Source: Karstenula rhodostoma CBS 690.94 (Eukaryota > Ascomycota > Dothideomycetes > Pleosporales > Didymosphaeriaceae). Taken from it: a stretch of DNA of 64,000 nucleotides. The DNA lies in NCBI GenBank assembly GCA_010093485.1, contig MU001500.1, positions 506,198 through 570,197 of the forward strand, given 5' to 3'. The notes under the pieces are model-generated. The model did not search any database, was not told the DNA's origin, and worked only from the letters and a program-made list of their open reading frames with translations. Position 1 is the first letter of the stretch. Each line of letters starts with the position of its first letter. Shown piece by piece: positions 58,201 through 64,000 of this stretch. The position numbers were made by a program, and so were the translations under genes.

Positions 58201-61200
58201 GAGCACAACAGACGTGATTTCTCCGAGTTCGACTCTCTGCCCGCGGATCTTTACCTGGTCGTCCAGGCGCCCCATCGAAAATATTGAATCGTCCGGCAGG
58301 AGCCTGCCCATATCGCCTGAGCGGTAGATCCGTCCATATTTCGGATGTGCGATGATCTTCTCGGCGTTCAGATCTGGTCGGTTCAGGTAGCCACGAAAGA
58401 CTTGAGCTCCTCCAAAGCAGAGCTCACCGACCGCGCCTCGAGGAACGACGCTGTCAGTGCCCGGCCCCAATATTAGAAGAGAAGTGTTCGGGAAAACGGG
58501 TCCAATATTGTTGATTAGATCGGTCTCTGTTACGCAAGACCTTACGGTGCAGATATTTGTTGTTTCCGATGGCCCGTATCCTAAATGTAGATTAGCATAT
58601 ATGGTTTGATGGGTTGGAATACATACCTTGATATAGCCCTTTACCGGCCCATCTACGCTTGACACCCTCTGTGATAGCCTCGCCAGCTGTGACCAAGAAC
58701 TTCACTTTCGGCACCCTGCTCGGGTGGACCAAGCCCGCCACCGTAGGAGTAAGGCTCAAATGAGTGATGTCCAAGCTGTCGATTGCAGCCTCAAAGTCGT
58801 AGAAAAGATCATCCTTGGGCGCTGTACACAAGCACATTCCCACATACCAGGAGAAAAAAATCTCAAAAACTGAGACATCGAACGCCTGCGAGCAGGATTG
58901 TAGCAGCCTTGAGTTCTCAGTATATGGGTAGAGAGTAGATAGATATTCCAGGTTGTTCATCAGGTTGTCCTGGGTTACGAGGACACCCTTGGGTTTCCCA
59001 GTACTTCCCGAGGTAAACACTGCGTAAGCTAAGTATTCGCCATTGTACGTTATGGTGAAGTTGTGGTCCGGATATCGCGCAAGCTCCGGTTCTGAAGGGT
59101 CTAGCACCAAGAGCGCATCACGCCGAACCTTTTTCGTGTATTCAAGTTTGCTTATGCAGATATTGACTCCAGCGTCGGCCAGTATACGATCCAGGCGCTC
59201 TGTTGGAGTATCTGGTACGACCGGCAGATATCCGCAACCTGTCTTGAGGATCGCCAAGATTGAAACGTAAAGATCGACGGATTTTTCAAGCATAACGCAT
59301 ATCAGCTGGTCGTTCCCGGCGCCGAGTGCCACCAGAGCATGTGCTAGTTGATTTGCACGTGCATTCAGTGAAGCGTACGATAGTCTTTCTACGATCTTCA
59401 TGCTGCCGTCGACGATAGATCCGATTACGACGGCGTCTTTGGCTGGAGTCTCCACGGCCTGCACCTCCACACAATGGGCCGGCCCATTCCGAATGGGCTC
59501 CAGGCCCGGCGTAGGATTCGCAATTGACAATTCCTGCTCGTCAAGAAGACTCCTCGCTCCTTCTAGCTCCCCATCATGGTTGGCAAGGAAATACTGAATG
59601 GTTTGCTGAATCTGCGTTGCGAGGTACTCAATCTGCTTCTCCGGGATCGTCGAAGCATCATAAGTTATGCGATAGGCGACACTCACATCCCGAGGTTCAA
59701 CCTCGATCGTGATCGTGTATTCGAGGTCATCCGCGCTATCCGTCATGCGCAGAGCAAGCTTGCGATTTTCCGCTGATACGTGGGACTCTTGCCAGATGAA
59801 AAGGACATCAAACAAGTGCTCTCCCGGACGGAGCTGGCAAAATCTTGTGATATCGCGCAGAGGCAATGTGCAATGTTGCAACATGTCTCGATTTGCTCGT
59901 TGCGTCTTTTTTAGCAGATCACCAACTGTGGAGCACGCTAGATTCGCGCGAAAAGGAAGAGTGGCAATGCAGGGGCCCATCACTTCCTCAATATGCGTGA
60001 CAGGAATAGTCCTGCCGGACGTGACAGTTCCGATCACGACGTCAGATGTCCCTAGATACTGGCCAATAATGTGGCTAACGGCGGCTTGATAGAACACTTG
60101 AGGGTGGATTGCGTGCTCTTTGGCGACAGCGGAAAGAGCCTCCATGTCAAGCGTGTGCTCTCCTTGCAGAACCGAAAGCCCTGAGTAGGGCAGTGTTCTG
60201 CCGTTGAAGTTTGGTAGCGGTGTTGGGGAGAATTCGTGGAGAACGCTTCGCCAATACTCTGCGCTCTTTTCCAAATTACCTGAAATGGACAGTTGGAGGT
60301 AGTAATCGACCACCTCACGGAACTGCGGTCGGGCGATGCTCGAACGTCCTGCCAGCAGTTCATTTAAGTCGCGTAGAAGAAGATCGAAAGACCAGCCGTC
60401 GTATAAGGCATGATGAATCTGGAACAGAAGACGGGGCCTGCCAGTTGCCGTGATGACTTGAACAGTGAATGGACGTAAAAGAGATTGCTCCGACCCAAGA
60501 GAGTATGATCTAGAAAGTGTGGAGACTTCAATCACCGTAGAAGATTGCATGTTCTTCCACACAAGCTGTACGAAGCTTGTAGATGTAGTACTGGCCATAT
60601 AGAACCCAGTGCGAAGAATCTCGTTGTGTTGTACAATGGTTCTCAGCATCTCACGTATTTGTGAGAATGAGTGAGGCTCGGATAGTTCGACTTCAATCCA
60701 GTTGCAGTAAGCGCTGGGCTTGGTGGCGGTCTCCGTCAGCATTGCTTCTTGTAAAGGGGTGCATGGCAACATGTCGGCTATGTCATCGCGATAAGGTTGC
60801 AGCTCCGGAAAATTGGACAGGCGATTTGCATCCACGTTGGTTTGTGTCGTGAAAGTAGGAGTTCGTTTCTCCCTTCCTTCGCAAAGATCTCTGAGCTCAT
60901 TGAGTGTATTCGTGGTCAATATATCTATGGATCCAACATCGAGCCCTATTTCGCGTAGTGCAGACGCAATACGGATTGATCGCAAGGAATCCAATCCGAC
61001 GCTCGCAAAGTCGTCGCTGTCTGCAATTGCACGTCCAAGCACGGTGTGGAAGATCGAAGTAAAAGGGTCGTTTGACATGCTGCTAGGCTGTGGTTCTGGA
61101 GAGGTTGGCCGAAACCCCTTGTCCAAGTAGATGGCCTCCAGAGCTTTCCTATCGACTTTGCCGGAGGGAAGCTGAGGCATGCGGTCAACGGATATGAACT

Positions 61201-62698
61201 CGGTGGGAACCATGTAACTTGGCAGCCACTGTCTGCAAGTTTTCTGCATGATCATGCTTGATACTGTCGATGGGTGCGTGGCACAGAATGCAATCAATGC
61301 ATCTTCGATCACCATGGCAACTGCACTATAGCAGCCGTCGACTTTGATGATTGTTTGTTCGATCTCGCTGAGTTCCACTCTTTGTCCCCTTAGCTTCACC
61401 TGTCCTGAAACCATGCGTCCCAAGCATTCGAGCGTTCCGTCAGAGCATAACCGGGCTTTGTCTCCTGTGCGATACAAATACCCAAATGTTGCATCATGGA
61501 CAAATGAAGCCACGGTCAATTCCGGCCTGTTCAGATACTCGTCGGCAACCTGAGGACCTCCGATGACTAGTTCACCGACCTCCCCTAGTGGCAGGACCTT
61601 AACACCCTGCATAGGGTCACCTTGGTGAACAGGAGCCGCGATTATGGCCGTGACAGTATCCAATGGAAACCCGATGTTTGCCGAAGGAGATGTGCAAGAG
61701 AAGCTAGGTTGCAGAGTACAGTGGATTGCAGCTTCGGTGGGTCCGTACATGCCCCAGAGGATGCTGGGCCGGGTTTCAGTCCCACCATACTCATCAACCA
61801 CATCTCTTGTTAACATCTCGCCAATTGTAAGCAGCAATTTGAGTCCGGGCACACTCTTTCGGCCTCGAAGTAGATTGCTGACAGCTGTGGGCGTGAGTTC
61901 GGCAGCATCTACCTGCAATGAGGCAATAGTAGCGGGCAGGTCATTGACCATATGCGTTCGTGTGCATCCGGAAAGTGTGGCACCGCGGTAGAAAGGAAAG
62001 AAAATCTCGAATATGGACACGTCGAATGTAGGTGCCGCGAACTGTAGAAATCGAGAGAAAGGCGGAATGTGTCGATCATGAGCTAACAAGCTCTGGGTAA
62101 CAGCTCGATGTGACACGCTGACAGCCTTGGGAAGGCCCGTCGATCCCGATGTGTAGAGCACGTAAGCTAATCGCGACTGCCGCTGGTGTCTCGTATCTGA
62201 TCCTGCATCAGAAGTGTGCACTTGATCATCTCTGTCGACAAGCAATGCTCGGGCGTCTCTGGAGGAGGGAAGGCTGTCTTTGAGTGTCGAGTTTGTGATG
62301 AAAATATCAGCTGAAACATCCCTGAGGATGAAATCCACTCTCTCGGGTGGCGCATCGAGACCGATGGGACAGAATGCTCTTCCGCTCTTCAAGATGGCCA
62401 GCAAGGCGATGTACAGCTCTGGTGATTGGGGTAATAGAACTGGGACAACGTCAGAGGCGTTTTCCAGCCTCGCCAGGTGTGCCTCAATCTTCCTCGCAAG
62501 ACCATCGCTTGCCGTATGCAATTCCTCATACGTAAGCTTCCGCCTCTTGACTCCATTTTCCAGGAAGTCGATGGCGGGACCGTCCGTAGCTGACGACGGC
62601 CGCACCAGATGGTGCAAATATTCTGGTCCAGGTAGAGTCTTCGGCTGTCTGTTCAGGACAGACAATTCGGACACTGATGCTGGTTCTTGAAGGAGCAT
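46287..62698 (-). CDS. NPS2: Ferrichrome-type siderophore NRPS (NPS2/SidC lineage)
   Basis: Four exons: 62698-58627, 58580-57555, 57471-46487, 46436-46287; introns of 46, 83 and 50 nt; about 5,410 residues. Domain order by motifs is A1 (~30-525), T1 (Ser571 in GLDSL), C1 (HHALYDG ~762), A2 (~1080-1595), T2 (Ser1645), C2 (HHALYDG ~1860), A3 (~2170-2655), T3 (Ser2715), C3 (~2921), A4 (~3220-3740), T4 (Ser3791), C4 (FHALYDG ~4001), T5 (Ser4347), C5 (AHALYDG ~4553), T6 (Ser4899), C6 (HHALYDG ~5102). No epimerase or thioesterase is present. Three adenylation modules or more followed by T-C-T-C is the hallmark of intracellular siderophore synthetases that build cyclic hexapeptides from glycine/serine and three N5-acyl-N5-hydroxyornithines (ferricrocin, ferrichrome); four A domains are the NPS2-type form. 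C3 is atypical (LHAIFDA), and the lysine motif ending A4 is degenerate (NNKAESR). The first in-frame ATG was taken; the frame is open a few codons further. Confidence 0.93.
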
Positions 62699-63262
62699 TT
62701 CGATTGTCTCCACTGAGGTAAGCTAACCTTTGGATGTTCCTGCGTTTACCACACAAAAGCTGTAGCCAGAGCTTGGATGCGATGCCTGTGAGAGAAGAAG
62801 ACGGTTAGAATGATTTAGGAGGCGTACAATAATCGGAGGCCTTTGGAGCTTCCTCTCTGATGATGACACGCCGTAATTGCCGGCGTGTGATTGGTCCGAA
62901 ACCTTGAGACCAGGTCCTGCCTCTTTGGCCGACGGGACCACACACACCTTTACTAAACGCACAAGAAGCAAGACACCAGAGAGTGCAACGGAGCCACCGG
63001 ATATTGTTGCGTTGTTTGCTATGCGCTGAGTCCAGCACTGGTAAGGGGTCGCCTACGAGACGCCCGCGTGCAGAGTGCAGGCACACGGGAAAGACAGCAG
63101 ACGAGTGGAAAAAAGAAGGCATCAGGACACACGGTTGGGTTTCAATAACAGATGAAGCGAGCAGAGTGGGTCTCGCAAAGCCGAGCGTCGTAACGCCTCT
63201 TGTTCAGAGCTGGCTGGAAGGTCCAAAATCCAGACGTAATCGAAGGAGGGACGGGCAAAATC

Positions 63263-63271
63263 TTATCAGAT
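63263..63271 (-). promoter_or_regulatory. SreA-type GATA site, proximal
   Basis: ATCTGATAA on the minus strand, about 565 bp upstream of the NRPS start. It matches ATCWGATAA, the extended site known for the fungal iron-responsive GATA repressor SreA. Binding is inferred. Confidence 0.6.
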
Positions 63272-63699
63272 CGGAAAGACGTGGCTCGCGACTTGCAAAA
63301 ACGGCAGGCTGGACGACGTCTAGACGGAAGCGGCGAACAATGCGTAAGAGAAGCAGGATATTACTCGCAATCCCACACGGGCAGGTCTTACCAACGAGAT
63401 GACTATTATCCATAGCTCTGCGCGCGCGAGTACCGCCGGCTCTGGCTCCGTTGTAGGAGAGGGTCCGGGCCCGCCTCGCAGTGCGCGATCGATCCCACGC
63501 CAACCCAACGACTTCTCTTTATGTCACTGCTTGCCTTGGCTTGTTGGTATGGGTAGGCCGAGTGGCTGCTTCACAAGCCCGTCAGCGCCGCACTGCCGAT
63601 TTCGGGGGCCTCTTGCTTGCCGTCGTGGTCGTGGTGGCTGCTTGCTCCGCGCCGGCGCGACACGGCAAGACGCGCGGGAACGAGCCAAGCGACAAGATC

Positions 63700-63708
63700 A
63701 TCTGATAA
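63700..63708 (+). promoter_or_regulatory. SreA-type GATA site, distal
   Basis: A second exact ATCTGATAA, on the plus strand, about 1.0 kb upstream of the NRPS start. Two exact 9-mers in 450 bp in front of a siderophore gene is unlikely by chance, but binding is inferred. Confidence 0.55.
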
Positions 63709-64000
63709 GATTTTGTGTCTTCTGTGCGTCACGGCCTGCAGCCTGCCGCCTGGCGCGGGTGACAGATGGTTCAAACTTCAGGGCCGGGTTCCACATGGCG
63801 GCATCCGACGCCAAACTGCCTGCTTGGCTGCTTGGTTGCGTCGTGTACCATGTGGACGAGCATCACTGGCGACAGACTGGATGGCAGCGACTGCAGCCTA
63901 CCACCCAGCTGGCCATCAAAGTGCTGCTCTCAACGCAACATGCCACGCTGGATACCTTCAATCGCATTCGCCATCGCTGTGCTGCTTTAAATAACCTAGC

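Larger units (their letters stand above)
62699..64000. other. Upstream region of the siderophore NRPS
   Basis: 1.3 kb to the window edge without a convincing gene. It holds two GATA-type sites listed separately and a CCAAT box on the minus strand at 62890-62894, the kind of element bound by the CCAAT-binding complex with which HapX works. Many short open frames here look accidental. Confidence 0.5.

Noticed and set aside
1..64000. CRISPR arrays, rRNA genes, insertion sequences
   Set aside because: No regular spacer-repeat array, rRNA segment or bacterial-type mobile element was seen; the sequence is eukaryotic nuclear.

Overview
The window looks like nuclear DNA of a filamentous ascomycete (Pezizomycotina), most probably a Dothideomycete of the Mycosphaerella/Capnodiales kind. 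The evidence is protein genes interrupted by 44-60 nt introns with CTRAC-like branch points, CT-rich promoter stretches, fungal-only families (DUF7704, Pex23/Pex30-type peroxins, CSC1-like channels) and a giant four-adenylation-domain ferrichrome-type peptide synthetase. I could run no searches; family names come from motifs read by eye.

Layout. 0.4-4.2 kb: a long disordered conserved fungal protein (minus). 4.2-9.1 kb: a gene-poor stretch ending at a tRNA-Leu(CAG) gene that has, besides its normal anticodon-loop intron, a 50-nt insert in the D-loop shaped like a spliceosomal intron. 9.5-22.6 kb: GCIP-domain protein, secreted DJ-1/PfpI protein with a doubtful C-terminus, sugar-porter MFS transporter with an apparent AT-AC intron, Myb/SANT-like protein, three small unknown genes and an alpha/beta hydrolase. 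22.9-31.8 kb: a lineage-specific island with a secreted protein ending in a six-cysteine peptide behind an Arg-Arg site, small basic and coiled-coil genes (one cut by an in-frame stop), and about 3 kb of decayed tandem repeats. 31.9-42.2 kb: conserved cell-biology genes (CSC1-like channel, DysF peroxin, PAM16/TIM16, TRF4/5-type poly(A) polymerase). 42.2-45.2 kb: a second decayed island with a clear pseudogene carrying a nonsense codon and an 11-bp duplication. 45.5-46.0 kb: a DUF7704 membrane protein.

The right quarter (46.3-62.7 kb, minus) is one NRPS gene of about 5,410 codons with order A-T-C-A-T-C-A-T-C-A-T-C-T-C-T-C. This matches the NPS2/SidC lineage that makes the intracellular ferrichrome-type siderophore. 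Its upstream region holds two exact ATCWGATAA motifs, the site known for the iron-responsive GATA repressor SreA, which fits iron-regulated expression. No hydroxylase, acetylase or transporter gene for the pathway lies in the window, so the NRPS is apparently unclustered, as is common for this enzyme. The sugar transporter, channel, peroxin, import subunit and RNA polymerase genes share no evident pathway.
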